Assembly (NCBI RefSeq): GCF_003626755.1
Contig: NZ_RBCJ01000001.1
Location: forward strand, 1,116,001 to 1,180,000
Source: Ulvibacterium marinum
GTDB taxonomy: Bacteria > Bacteroidota > Bacteroidia > Flavobacteriales > Flavobacteriaceae
DNA: 64,000 bases
Direction: 5' to 3'
Part shown: in pieces, positions 41,341 through 50,123 of the stretch
Layout of the letters: each line of letters begins with the position of its first letter
Position numbering within the stretch: position 1 is the first letter of the stretch
Translations under genes and position numbers: made by a program
The notes under the pieces: model-generated
What the model saw: only the letters and a program-made list of their open reading frames with translations
Database searches by the model: none
What the model was told of the DNA's origin: nothing

Positions 41341-41964
41341 ATGGAAACAGTTATGTACAAAATCGCACAGGAATTGATTCAGGAAAGTTTACCAAGGGCC
41401 ATTTCTTATAAGGAATATCGGGCCAAAGTAAGTGAGTTAGCAGCTGAAGGGAAATCCACAGGGCCAAAGCAGACTGAAGCCCTTGCTAACTATACCGTAC
41501 TTAACGATAAACGCATGAAGCGTTTTGACAAAACTGTGAAGATAGATGAAGAAAGTACGACTAAAATTTTGGAGATTGGAAAGGAAATTACATTTCTGGT
41601 GCTTACCGAAAGCTGGTGTGGTGATGCTGCCCCCACGCTGCCTGTTATGAACAAGATATCGGAATTAAATCCCAATATCTCCCTAAAGATTTTACTGCGT
41701 GATGAAAATCTCGAGCTTATGAACCATTTCTTGACCCACGGCACCCTTTCAATCCCAAAACTGATTATTATTGAGAATGCCACCGGAAATGTATTGGGCG
41801 ATTGGGGTCCAAGACCCAGCACGGCCACAGAAATGGTCCAGGAATTCAAGGAAACATTTGGAGCACTTACCTCGGAGTTCAAACAGGATTTGCAGATGTG
41901 GTATAATAAGGACAAAGGGGTCACTACTTTAAAAGATATTCTAGCGAACCTTCCCTTGAAATAA
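41341..41964 (+). CDS. Thioredoxin-family protein with a WCGD motif
   Basis: A 207-residue cytoplasmic protein. A helical N-terminal region (SYKEYRAKVSELAAEGK) is followed by a thioredoxin fold from about residue 75. The active-site position reads TESWCGDAAPTLPVMNKI, that is W-C-G-D in place of W-C-x-x-C. Only the N-terminal Cys is kept, so it cannot act as an ordinary dithiol oxidoreductase and might work by mixed disulfides or glutathionylation. The cis-Pro segment IPKLIII is present. The fifth codon is a second possible start. The 3' end overlaps the convergent TonB-like gene by 24 bases. Confidence 0.85.
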   Translation: METVMYKIAQELIQESLPRAISYKEYRAKVSELAAEGKSTGPKQTEALANYTVLNDKRMKRFDKTVKIDEESTTKILEIGKEITFLVLTESWCGDAAPTLPVMNKISELNPNISLKILLRDENLELMNHFLTHGTLSIPKLIIIENATGNVLGDWGPRPSTATEMVQEFKETFGALTSEFKQDLQMWYNKDKGVTTLKDILANLPLK

Positions 41965-42672
41965 ATAGGTAATCGTACCTTTTTGATTCGTTTTAGAAGA
42001 AGAGTTGAACTTTGCCTTTAACGCATAAGTAATAGCATTGTCAACCAAACACCCATTGGAAGTACCTGAACTTTTTGCGTTAAAGTGAGCTTCAATAACA
42101 TTGCCTAGTGCATCTACTTTAATATTGATGACTACTTTTCCACCTTCTATGCAAGTGTAAATTGGTGGTGGAAGTTTATAATTGTTGCGTCCAACCAAAG
42201 AATAGGAAACAGAAGTTCTTCTTTTAGCCAAATTGTTAGTAAACTCTTTTTTTTGGGCCTCTTTCTCTCCTAATAACTGTTTTTGTTCCTCTCTTTTTTT
42301 TGCCAGTTCTTTTACGCGTTCCACATAATCGGAATCCGATAGCAAATCCGAGGGGTCTTCAGTATCCGTGGTCGCTTTTTGTTCCTCCATGAGTTCCTCC
42401 AACGTTTTAAGAGGTTCCGGGTTCCCATAACTGGGTTTTTCACTTTCGTTAAAAGCCATGTGACTTTTTATAGGGTCGGCTTCTTGCAGCTCCTCTAATT
42501 TTTTTTCTTCTTCCTTGATCAACTCTTCCAAAACCTCTTGATCCAGTATCATTTCTACCACATATTCCTCCGCTTGCTGTTGCCCCAAATGGATATTGTA
42601 AAGCCCCAACACTACGATGGCCATAGTGAAAAAGGTAATGATAAAGGATAATTGTTGACGGTTTAGATCCAT
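41941..42672 (-). CDS. TonB-like energy-transduction or envelope protein
   Basis: A 243-residue protein with one N-terminal TM helix (FIITFFTMAIVVLGLYNIHL), a long acidic and basic coiled-coil linker (EELIKEEEKKLEELQEAD to KKREEQKQLLGEKEAQKKE) and a C-terminal TonB/TolA-like domain (CIEGGKVVINIKVDALGNVIEA, then NAITYALKAKFN). The linker lacks the proline-rich spacer of classical TonB. It follows truB by 80 bases on the same strand, in an envelope-related operon. It probably spans the periplasm and links membrane energy or peptidoglycan to the outer membrane. Confidence 0.72.
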   Translation of the reverse strand: MDLNRQQLSFIITFFTMAIVVLGLYNIHLGQQQAEEYVVEMILDQEVLEELIKEEEKKLEELQEADPIKSHMAFNESEKPSYGNPEPLKTLEELMEEQKATTDTEDPSDLLSDSDYVERVKELAKKREEQKQLLGEKEAQKKEFTNNLAKRRTSVSYSLVGRNNYKLPPPIYTCIEGGKVVINIKVDALGNVIEAHFNAKSSGTSNGCLVDNAITYALKAKFNSSSKTNQKGTITYLFQGKVR

Positions 42673-42752
42673 AACGCTATAACCGATATTTCTTTAAAAT
42701 ATTTTAAATTTTCGTTGAACGGGGATACCAACCCCTACAAAAAAACCTATTT

Positions 42753-43460
42753 TTAGCCATTGTTTCCAAGAAGCTTTTCGCTAAAAACAACCGGGTCAAC
42801 GGCTTTATTTACGTTGTAATCCCCTATTTTGGTTCTTCTTAAGCTTGATAAATATCCACCGGAATTCAACGCCTTACCAAAATCTTGGGCCAAGGAGCGA
42901 ATATATGTACCCTTGCTACAGACCACTCGAAATTCCAACACTGGCAAATCCATAGCTCTAATCTCAAATTCGGAAATGACGACTTTTCTTTTGTTAATTT
43001 TTATTTCCTTGCCGCTCCTTGCATATTCGTACAGTCGTTTTCCATCTTTTTTTAAGGCAGAAAAGACAGGTGGGCGTTGCTCAATTTCACCAGTGAATTT
43101 ATCCACCGTCAAATAGATTGCTTCCTTGGTTATATGATCGATTGGGAACACCTGGTCTATTTCAGTTTCCAAATCATAGGATGGGGTTGTAGCACCAAGG
43201 GTGATAGTTCCAACATATTCTTTTTCTTGACCTTGCAAGCTCTCAATTTTCTTGGTGAATTTTCCGGTACAGATCAACAAGAGTCCTGTCGCCAAAGGAT
43301 CCAGCGTACCTGCATGCCCTACCTTTATCTTTTTAAGGTCGAACTTTTTCCGTACGGCCCATTTGATTTTGTTTACCGCTTGGAAAGACGACCACCCTAA
43401 GGGCTTATCAATTAAAAGAAGCTGCCCATTTAAAAAATCTTCTTTGCTAAGAATATCCAT
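42753..43460 (-). CDS. truB: tRNA pseudouridine(55) synthase
   Basis: A 235-residue enzyme making pseudouridine at position 55 in the T-loop of tRNAs. The diagnostic catalytic motif KVGHAGTLDPLATGLLLICTGK is present with the active Asp. Other family blocks are LLIDKPLGWSSFQAVNKI and EQRPPVFSALKKDGKRLYEYAR (read in parts). It lacks the extended C-terminal PUA domain of the E. coli protein, as in other short bacterial TruBs. It follows uppP by 45 bases and belongs to the ftsX-DUF3098-uppP-truB unit. Confidence 0.96.
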   Translation of the reverse strand: MDILSKEDFLNGQLLLIDKPLGWSSFQAVNKIKWAVRKKFDLKKIKVGHAGTLDPLATGLLLICTGKFTKKIESLQGQEKEYVGTITLGATTPSYDLETEIDQVFPIDHITKEAIYLTVDKFTGEIEQRPPVFSALKKDGKRLYEYARSGKEIKINKRKVVISEFEIRAMDLPVLEFRVVCSKGTYIRSLAQDFGKALNSGGYLSSLRRTKIGDYNVNKAVDPVVFSEKLLGNNG

Positions 43461-43505
43461 TTTAAGATTTCTTTGGAGTCTTTACAACAATGAGAATTTA
43501 TGTAT

Positions 43506-44300
43506 TCAACCCCAAAAACTGTACCCAATTGCCAAAAGACCAACAATTAGGCAATAGATTGCAAAATAGGTGAGTTTACTATTCCTTACCAATTGAATCA
43601 TCCAGGTGCATGCCGCCAAACCTGCAACGAAAGCTGCAACAAAGCCTACACCCATGGCCATGATATTTTCGCTTTGGAAATTAAGTTCCCCACTCATAAC
43701 GTCCTTGGCCATTTTGCCAAAAATTAAAGGAACTACCATTAAAAAAGAAAACCGGGCGGCCTTGGTTTTGTCCACTCCTAGCAGTACAGAAGTGGCTATG
43801 GTTGCACCGCTTCTTGAAATTCCGGGAAGCATGGCAACAGCCTGGGAAAGACCTACGATAAAGGCTTTTGGGAAATTTACCTTTTTGTTCGTATCCTTGG
43901 CCTTGTCGGCAAAATATAGCAAAACAGCTGTAATCAACAACATAAAGCCTACAAATTGGATGTCACCTCCGAAAAAGGCCTCCAATTTTTCTTCAAAAAA
44001 AAGACCAACAAATGTGGCAGGGAGCATGGAAACGATTATTTTAAGCGAGAATTGGGTTTCCTCGTTCCACTTAAATTTGAAAAGACCGGCCAAAATTTCC
44101 CAGACATCCTTTCTAAAGACTACAATGGTGCTTAAAGCAGTAGCGAAATGGAGCACTACGGTAAACAGAAGGCTTTCTTCCGGGATGGAGTTGTCCCCCA
44201 ATATGGCCTTGCCCAATTCCAAGTGGCCACTGGAGGATACCGGGAGAAATTCTGTCAATCCTTGAATAATGCCTAGGATAATAGCATCAAGTGTGTCCAA
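43506..44300 (-). CDS. uppP: Undecaprenyl-diphosphatase
   Basis: A 264-residue inner-membrane phosphatase (BacA/UppP) that recycles the undecaprenyl carrier for peptidoglycan and polysaccharide synthesis. The two signature motifs are clear: GLTEFLPVSSSGHLEL and AVAMLPGISRSGATI. About eight hydrophobic segments match the family. The start codon appears to be TTG (44300): the family's usual first residues DTLDAIILG follow it and no ATG is nearby. That TTG is two bases after the stop of the DUF3098 gene, so translation is probably coupled. Confidence 0.95.
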   Translation of the reverse strand: MDTLDAIILGIIQGLTEFLPVSSSGHLELGKAILGDNSIPEESLLFTVVLHFATALSTIVVFRKDVWEILAGLFKFKWNEETQFSLKIIVSMLPATFVGLFFEEKLEAFFGGDIQFVGFMLLITAVLLYFADKAKDTNKKVNFPKAFIVGLSQAVAMLPGISRSGATIATSVLLGVDKTKAARFSFLMVVPLIFGKMAKDVMSGELNFQSENIMAMGVGFVAAFVAGLAACTWMIQLVRNSKLTYFAIYCLIVGLLAIGYSFWG

Positions 44301-44302
44301 AA

Positions 44303-44572
44303 TTAGTTTCGCTTCTTATGCGGATTCAACAAAATGGCGTATACTTCTATTCCTAGTCCAATGAGCACAAGGGTGGGGGCCAAACGAATTCGTCTAAAAT
44401 TATAGATATCCTCATTAAAAACATTGGGGTCATCGCTTCCTCCTCCACTCATTAAAATGAAGCCTAGCGCAATGAAAGCTATCCCTATGAACATGAACAG
44501 GTAGTTTTTTCGTTGAAATATAAATTCCGGTTTTGGTGGTTGTACTGCTTTACTCTTCTGATTTTTGCCCAT
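44303..44572 (-). CDS. DUF3098 small membrane protein
   Basis: An 89-residue protein with a basic N terminus (MGKNQKSKAVQPPKPEFIFQ) and two TM helices (LFMFIGIAFIALGFILMSGG and LAPTLVLIGLGIEVYAILL), matching DUF3098. The start is the ATG at 44572; the frame also extends two codons to a TTG. It sits eight bases after ftsX and just before uppP, a position I recall as conserved in flavobacteria. Function unknown, probably linked to cell division or lipid-carrier metabolism. Confidence 0.85.
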   Translation of the reverse strand: MGKNQKSKAVQPPKPEFIFQRKNYLFMFIGIAFIALGFILMSGGGSDDPNVFNEDIYNFRRIRLAPTLVLIGLGIEVYAILLNPHKKRN

Positions 44573-44580
44573 ATACAAAT

Positions 44581-45459
44581 TTAATAATATAATTCGTCTG
44601 TTTTAAGATTTAGAAAGCGCTGTGTTGCAAAATAGGTGCTTATGAACGAAATAAAAATTCCAAGGACAAAAACACTACCAAAGAGTCCTATCAACATGGA
44701 GCTATCCCTAAAAAGTCCTAGTTCTGGAAAGTTTTTGTCCAAGTATAACAAAGCTATAATCAAAACCATGAGCGCCAATAGCGCACCCAACATTCCCAAT
44801 TTTATATTGGTCCATATAAAAGGTCTCCGAATAAAGGTTTTGGTAGCCCCTACCATTTGCATTGTTTTGATAATAAAGCGTTTGGAGTAAATGGACAATC
44901 GTATGGAACTATTAATGAGCAGAACGGCTATAAAGGTAAAAATAGCGCTGGCGACTAAAATCCAGAAACTGACCCTTTTCACATTTTCGCTTAAAAGACC
45001 TACCAACGGTTCGTCGTAACTTACTTCATCCACATAATTTTTTGCGGTAAGTTCTGCCGCTATTTCTTCTATTTGAAGCGGCGAAACAAAGTCTGCGTTG
45101 AGGTTTACATCAATGGAATTTTTGAGTGGATTATAACCTAAAAAGTCCAAGAAATTTTCCCCAATTTCCTCGCTATGGTTTTCCGCGGCCTCTTCCTTGG
45201 TAACATAGGTGGCGGATTTGGTGTATTCCGCCATGGCCAAACTCTTTTGCAGTTGATCTATTTCTACTTCCTTGGCGTTATCCTTTAAGAATACGGATAA
45301 AGTAATTTGTTCTTTAAAATGATTTGCCATTTTATTGGTATTAAGCACTAAAAGTCCTAGAACCCCTAAAAGAAATAATACCAAACCAATACTCAATACC
45401 ACGGAAAAATAAGAGGAGATCAGCTTACGTCTTTGGTACTGTTCAAAGGATTTGCCCAT
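44581..45459 (-). CDS. ftsX: Cell division protein FtsX
   Basis: A 292-residue permease-like membrane protein of the FtsEX complex, which controls peptidoglycan hydrolases during division. It has one TM helix near the N terminus (YFSVVLSIGLVLFLLGVLGL), a periplasmic domain, and three TM helices in the C-terminal half (FWILVASAIFTFIAVLLI, LGMLGALLALMVLIIALLYL, LIGLFGSVFVLGIFISFIS). FtsE is not in the window. It heads the operon ftsX-DUF3098-uppP-truB-TonB-like, tying division, lipid-carrier recycling and envelope functions. Confidence 0.92.
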   Translation of the reverse strand: MGKSFEQYQRRKLISSYFSVVLSIGLVLFLLGVLGLLVLNTNKMANHFKEQITLSVFLKDNAKEVEIDQLQKSLAMAEYTKSATYVTKEEAAENHSEEIGENFLDFLGYNPLKNSIDVNLNADFVSPLQIEEIAAELTAKNYVDEVSYDEPLVGLLSENVKRVSFWILVASAIFTFIAVLLINSSIRLSIYSKRFIIKTMQMVGATKTFIRRPFIWTNIKLGMLGALLALMVLIIALLYLDKNFPELGLFRDSSMLIGLFGSVFVLGIFISFISTYFATQRFLNLKTDELYY

Positions 45460-45526
45460 AGCTATTTATCAATGGTGTAAAAATAGGAAAGTAAATTGAA
45501 TAAACTTATTTTTGCCCATACACATC

Positions 45527-45559
45527 AGACCTGTTAGGTTTCTATAACCTGACAGGTCT
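45527..45559. repeat. Palindromic repeat in the leuS leader
   Basis: AGACCTGTTAGGTT and AACCTGACAGGTCT form a 14-bp stem with a single non-Watson-Crick position (T-G) and a five-base loop. It ends 11 bases before the leuS ATG. Palindromes built on GACCTG/CAGGT are common between genes in flavobacterial genomes to my knowledge. A weaker relative acts as the terminator at 49644. Confidence 0.75.
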
Positions 45560-45570
45560 AAAACTGAAAT

Positions 45571-48438
45571 ATGAAATACAATTTCAAGGGAATTGAGGCC
45601 AAATGGCAGGAACATTGGGCGAAGCATAAGACCTTTAAGGCCAAGAATGATTCTGAAAAAGAAAAATTCTATGTTTTGGATATGTTTCCTTATCCTTCGG
45701 GGTCAGGATTGCATGTTGGTCATCCCTTAGGTTATATCGCCAGTGATATTTATGCACGGTATAAGCGTCATAAAGGTTTTAATGTTTTACATCCTATGGG
45801 CTATGACTCCTTTGGATTGCCTGCGGAGCAGTATGCCATCCAAACCGGGCAACATCCGGCGATAACCACAGAAACCAACATCAAGAGATATCGGGAGCAA
45901 TTGGACAAGTTGGGTTTCTCCTTTGATTGGAGCAGAGAAGTACGCACTTCGGACCCGAGGTATTACAAATGGACGCAATGGATTTTTATCCAGTTGTTTA
46001 ATTCATGGTACAATATCGACGCGGATAAGGCTGAAGATATTGTCGATTTGATAGCATCATTTGAAAAGGACGGCAACACGAATGTAAACGCATCTTGTGA
46101 CGAGGATACGCCAGAATTTTCGGCATCGGATTGGGCGGCCTTTTCATCAAAGGAAAAACAGGAAATACTGCTCAAATATAGACTAACGTATTTAGCGGAT
46201 GCCGAGGTTAACTGGTGTCCAGCATTAGGAACCGTTCTGGCCAACGATGAAATCGTAAACGGAGTGTCGGAACGAGGGGGTCACCCCGTTATCCGAAAAA
46301 AGATGACGCAATGGAGTATGCGCATCACTGCCTATGCCCAACGGTTGTTGGATGGACTCAAAAAAATAGATTGGCCCCAGCCCCTTAAGGATTCGCAGAC
46401 CAATTGGATTGGGCGATCGGAAGGTGCGAGTGTAAAATTCAAAGTTCAAGCTTCAACATTGGATAGCGCTTTACACCCTGAATCTGAAACTGGGAAGGGT
46501 GAAAATTGTATAGAAGTTTTTACCACCAGACCTGATACCATTTTTGGGACGAGCTTTATGACCCTGGCACCTGAACATGAATTGGTATCCAAAATAACCA
46601 CTTCGGCACAAAAAGCTGAAGTGGAAGCCTATGTAGAGGCTACGGCCAAACGCTCCGAACGAGATCGCATGGCAGATGTTAAATCCATTACTGGGGCTTT
46701 TACGGGAGCCTTCGCCGAACATCCTTTTACTAAAGAACCCATTCCTGTTTGGATTGGGGACTATGTACTGGCCGGTTATGGAACCGGGGCGGTGATGTCC
46801 GTTCCTTGCGGGGATCAGCGCGATTATGATTTTGCAAAACATTTTGGTATCCCCATTCCCAATATTTTTGAAAATGTGGATATTTCGGAAGAGGCCTTTG
46901 CCGATAAGGAAAAGACCATTATTGCCAATTCGGATTTTCTCAACGGACTAAGCTACACCAAGGCGACCAAGAAAATCATTGCGGAACTTGAAAAAATCGG
47001 AGCGGGGAAAGGCAAAGTGAATTATCGGTTGCGTGATGCCGTTTTTAGCCGTCAGCGGTATTGGGGAGAACCTTTTCCGGTCTATTATGATACAGAAGGG
47101 ATTCCTCAAACAATCGGAGAAAAATACCTCCCTTTGGAATTGCCTGAAGTAGAAAAATATCTTCCCACGGAAACTGGGGAGCCACCATTGGGAAACGCGA
47201 CCCATTGGGCCTGGAACATTGAGACCAACAATGTGGTCGGGAACAATTTAATTGACCACAAAACCGTATTTCCGTTGGAACTAAATACCATGCCTGGCTG
47301 GGCCGGGAGCTCCCAGTACTTTAACCGTTATATGGATCCGCTTAATGGCGATGCGATTTTTTCTCAGGAAACCATCAACTATTGGCAAGATGTGGATCTC
47401 TATATTGGGGGAAGTGAACACGCCACAGGGCACTTACTATACTCGCGGTTTTGGCAGAAGTTTATGTTCGACAAGGGTTTGGTCCCCGTGGACGAATACG
47501 CAAAGAAACTCATCAATCAGGGAATGATTACCGGAACAAGTGCTTTTGTCTTTAGAGAGGAAGGTACGGGTAATGTAATTTCTAAGGGATTGGTAAAAGA
47601 TAAAAAAGTAATTCCAATACATGCCGATGTCTCTTTGGTTAATTCGTCGGATGAATTGGATATCGAAGCTTTTAAAAAGTGGCAACTAGAGTACACGGAT
47701 GCACAATTCATCTTGGAGGAGGGTAAATACATTGTAGGACGTGAAGTCGAAAAAATGTCCAAGTCGAAATACAATGTGGTCAATCCTGATGAAATCTGTG
47801 AGGAATACGGTGCGGACAGCCTGCGTCTATATGAAATGTTCCTAGGCCCCTTGGAACAATCCAAACCTTGGAATACTGCCGGGATTACGGGAGTGCATTC
47901 ATTTCTAAAAAAGTTATGGCGGCTATACCATTCCGGTGCCGAAGCTACATTTTCGGTTTCGGATATTGAACCTTCAAAGGAAAATCTAAAGACTTTGCAC
48001 AAAACCATCAAAAAAGTGGAAGAGGATATCGAGAACTTCAGTTTCAATACCTCGGTCTCTACTTTTATGATCTGCGTTAATGAGCTTTCGGCCCAAAAGT
48101 GTACAAGCCGCAAAATCTTGGGACCGCTGGCCATTTTGATATCGCCTTATGCGCCACATATTGCAGAGGAGCTTTGGCAAGGACTTGGCCATACCGAAAC
48201 TATTTCCCATGCATCGTTTCCAAAATTTGAAGAGCACTATTTAGTGGAGAGTAGTAAGGAATATCCCATCTCTTTTAACGGGAAAATGCGCTTTACCTTG
48301 GAACTACCTTTGGATATGGGAAAGGAAGATATTGAGAAATCGGTGATGGCCCATGAAAAGACCCAACATCAATTGCAGGGCCGTACGCCCAAAAAAGTCA
48401 TAGTAGTACCGGGAAAGATTGTGAATATCGTGGGATAA
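45571..48438 (+). CDS. leuS: Leucyl-tRNA synthetase
   Basis: A full-length 955-residue class I synthetase charging tRNA-Leu. HVGH (residues 48-51) corresponds to the HIGH motif, inside the segment SGSGLHVGHPLGY. KMSKS is at 728-732. The editing domain (CP1) spans about 230-430 and contains TTRPDTIFGTSFMTLAPEH (in parts). The C-terminal anticodon-binding part includes YAPHIAEELWQ. Relative to E. coli it is longer, with insertions typical of Bacteroidota. A strong palindrome lies directly before the start and may affect its translation. It is divergent from ftsX. Confidence 0.98.
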   Translation: MKYNFKGIEAKWQEHWAKHKTFKAKNDSEKEKFYVLDMFPYPSGSGLHVGHPLGYIASDIYARYKRHKGFNVLHPMGYDSFGLPAEQYAIQTGQHPAITTETNIKRYREQLDKLGFSFDWSREVRTSDPRYYKWTQWIFIQLFNSWYNIDADKAEDIVDLIASFEKDGNTNVNASCDEDTPEFSASDWAAFSSKEKQEILLKYRLTYLADAEVNWCPALGTVLANDEIVNGVSERGGHPVIRKKMTQWSMRITAYAQRLLDGLKKIDWPQPLKDSQTNWIGRSEGASVKFKVQASTLDSALHPESETGKGENCIEVFTTRPDTIFGTSFMTLAPEHELVSKITTSAQKAEVEAYVEATAKRSERDRMADVKSITGAFTGAFAEHPFTKEPIPVWIGDYVLAGYGTGAVMSVPCGDQRDYDFAKHFGIPIPNIFENVDISEEAFADKEKTIIANSDFLNGLSYTKATKKIIAELEKIGAGKGKVNYRLRDAVFSRQRYWGEPFPVYYDTEGIPQTIGEKYLPLELPEVEKYLPTETGEPPLGNATHWAWNIETNNVVGNNLIDHKTVFPLELNTMPGWAGSSQYFNRYMDPLNGDAIFSQETINYWQDVDLYIGGSEHATGHLLYSRFWQKFMFDKGLVPVDEYAKKLINQGMITGTSAFVFREEGTGNVISKGLVKDKKVIPIHADVSLVNSSDELDIEAFKKWQLEYTDAQFILEEGKYIVGREVEKMSKSKYNVVNPDEICEEYGADSLRLYEMFLGPLEQSKPWNTAGITGVHSFLKKLWRLYHSGAEATFSVSDIEPSKENLKTLHKTIKKVEEDIENFSFNTSVSTFMICVNELSAQKCTSRKILGPLAILISPYAPHIAEELWQGLGHTETISHASFPKFEEHYLVESSKEYPISFNGKMRFTLELPLDMGKEDIEKSVMAHEKTQHQLQGRTPKKVIVVPGKIVNIVG

Positions 48439-48500
48439 GAATATGTCCTTGTGTTGAATCCTTTATTCATGAGTCATTCCATTTGAATTTATCATAAAAA

Positions 48501-48761
48501 ATGACCATGAACCACATCGAAATCATTGGACTTGTTGCGGCCACTTGTACTACATCGGCCTTTGTGCCACAAGTTTATAAAGCATGGCGATATAAATCTA
48601 CTAAGGATGTTTCCCTGTCCATGTATTTGGTTATTGTGCTGGGTACCATTCTATGGTTCATATATGGAGTATACCACAACAGTATATCCATAATGCTTGC
48701 GAATGGGATTACAGTGGTTTTGGCATTTTTGGTGGTTTTATTGAAAATACAACATAAGTAA
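48501..48761 (+). CDS. SemiSWEET-type sugar transporter
   Basis: An 86-residue membrane protein with three hydrophobic helices, the size of bacterial SemiSWEET half-transporters that dimerise to move sugars. The PQ motif is in TSAFVPQVYKAWRYKSTKDV. The second helix region has LGTILWFIYGVYHNSISIML, with the Trp and Asn residues of the family. The start is either this ATG or the one two codons later. It lies 62 bases after leuS. Substrate not predictable. Confidence 0.88.
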   Translation: MTMNHIEIIGLVAATCTTSAFVPQVYKAWRYKSTKDVSLSMYLVIVLGTILWFIYGVYHNSISIMLANGITVVLAFLVVLLKIQHK

Positions 48762-48809
48762 ATCAATTTAGCGTACATTTTGTCAGGATTTGTCACCCTG
48801 TCCAAGCCC

Positions 48810-48842
48810 AAAACCCTTTCTGGTTACATTGGCGGGGTTTTT
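48810..48842 (+). terminator. Probable terminator after the SemiSWEET gene
   Basis: AAACCC and GGGTTT pair across an 18-base loop, followed by TTT. The stem is short but GC-containing and well placed. Confidence 0.5.
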
Positions 48843-48922
48843 GCACGATAAGAGGAAAAGTCATTTCCGTGAATAGGGGAATCTTTTTTAACTTTAATAC
48901 GAATATTTAAAATTGAGAAGTT

Positions 48923-49618
48923 ATGATGGGATATTATATATTAATTGGTGCCATTGCCCTGATAAGCTGGCTAGTAAGCAATAAACTTAAAAGCAAGTTC
49001 AAGCACTATTCCAAAGTGCACTTGCAGAATGGAATGAGCGGGGCCGAGATTGCAGAAAAAATGTTGGCGGATCATGGTATCCGTGATGTAAAGGTGATCT
49101 CTACCGCCGGGATGCTTACCGATCACTACAACCCAAAGAATAAAACCGTTAATTTAAGCGAAGGGGTCTATAGTCAACGTAATGCAGCAGCGGCCGCTGT
49201 TGCCGCACATGAATGTGGTCATGCGGTGCAACATGCCCAGGCTTATGAATGGTTGACGTTGCGTTCCCAATTGGTTCCTGTAGTCAGTGTTACCTCTGGC
49301 ATGTCCATGTGGGTGGTTTTCGGAGGTTTAATGTTAGGTGCAGCTGCTGGAGTGGGCTTCGGATACTGGGTTGCCGTAGCTGGATTGGTTATGATGGCTA
49401 TGGCCACACTGTTCAGTTTTGTTACCCTACCTGTGGAGTACGATGCCAGTAAAAGGGCCTTGGTATGGTTACGACAAAAGAATATGGTTACTCAACAGGA
49501 ATACAAAGGTTCCGAGGATGCCCTAAAGTGGGCTGCCCGTACATATTTGGTAGCTGCTATTGGTTCCCTGGCTACGTTGGTCTACTGGGGACTACAAGTT
49601 TTTGGTGGCAGGGATTAA
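48923..49618 (+). CDS. Zinc-dependent membrane metallopeptidase (YugP-like)
   Basis: A 231-residue membrane protein of the neutral zinc metallopeptidase family (PF04298). It opens with a TM helix (YYILIGAIALISWLVS). The catalytic motif HECGH appears in AAVAAHECGHAVQHAQAYEW. More TM helices follow (SGMSMWVVFGGLMLGAAAGVGFG, VAVAGLVMMAMATLFSFV). The third zinc ligand is probably in EYDASKRAL. Substrates are unknown. The start could be either of the two adjacent Met codons. A terminator follows. Confidence 0.9.
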   Translation: MMGYYILIGAIALISWLVSNKLKSKFKHYSKVHLQNGMSGAEIAEKMLADHGIRDVKVISTAGMLTDHYNPKNKTVNLSEGVYSQRNAAAAAVAAHECGHAVQHAQAYEWLTLRSQLVPVVSVTSGMSMWVVFGGLMLGAAAGVGFGYWVAVAGLVMMAMATLFSFVTLPVEYDASKRALVWLRQKNMVTQQEYKGSEDALKWAARTYLVAAIGSLATLVYWGLQVFGGRD

Positions 49619-49643
49619 TTTCCATCTAATAATTTAAAGATAA

Positions 49644-49679
49644 GAACCTGTCTTGTACAATGAACTTGGCAGGTTTTTT
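49644..49679 (+). terminator. Terminator after the metallopeptidase gene
   Basis: AACCTG and CAGGTT with a 20-base loop are followed by six T residues. The stem shares AACCTG/CAGGTT with the palindrome in front of leuS. Confidence 0.7.
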
Positions 49680-49691
49680 ATGTAAAGGATT

Positions 49692-50123
49692 ATGGAAGAA
49701 AACATAACCATACGATTGGCCACAATTGAGGATTTACCAGCTTTGCAAAGTGTTGGAGAACGGTTGTTCGATTATCCTATCAAACCGAATCGCACCATTG
49801 AATTTCTAAAGGACAAGAGGCATCATTTGGTATTGGCCTATCATAGAGATGTGGTAGTAGGGATGGCCTCGGGATTGCATTATGTTCATCCCGATAAAGA
49901 CCCCGAACTTTTTGTTAATGAAGTTTCGGTTTTGGATGAATTTCAGAGAAGGGGTATCGGCCGTAAATTAGTGAGATTTTTGGTGGAATACGGCAAGGAA
50001 TTGGGATGTAAGGAAGCTTGGGTAGCTACAGAGAAATCAAATATTGCGGCTCAAAAGGCATATTTGGCTGCTGGCGGTATTCTAGAAGATGACCCTTTTG
50101 TGCTCATTGAATTTAAATATTAA
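49692..50123 (+). CDS. GNAT-family N-acetyltransferase
   Basis: A 143-residue acetyl-CoA-dependent acetyltransferase. The GNAT fold is seen from ITIRLATIEDLPALQSV through NEVSVLDEFQRRGIGRKLVRFLVEYG, which includes the R-x-x-G-I-G acetyl-CoA loop (QRRGIGR), to the final ATEKSNIAAQKAYLAAG. Substrate is unknown, perhaps a small amine or protein N terminus. Its end overlaps four bases with the convergent Lrp gene. It begins 12 bases after the terminator hairpin and probably uses a promoter inside it or weak read-through. Confidence 0.88.
   Translation: MEENITIRLATIEDLPALQSVGERLFDYPIKPNRTIEFLKDKRHHLVLAYHRDVVVGMASGLHYVHPDKDPELFVNEVSVLDEFQRRGIGRKLVRFLVEYGKELGCKEAWVATEKSNIAAQKAYLAAGGILEDDPFVLIEFKY

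Noticed and set aside
45527-45559. Palindrome before leuS considered as a CRISPR repeat or a T-box
   Set aside because: There is only one copy with no spacers, and no T-box core (such as TGGN) was found. It is a single inverted repeat.
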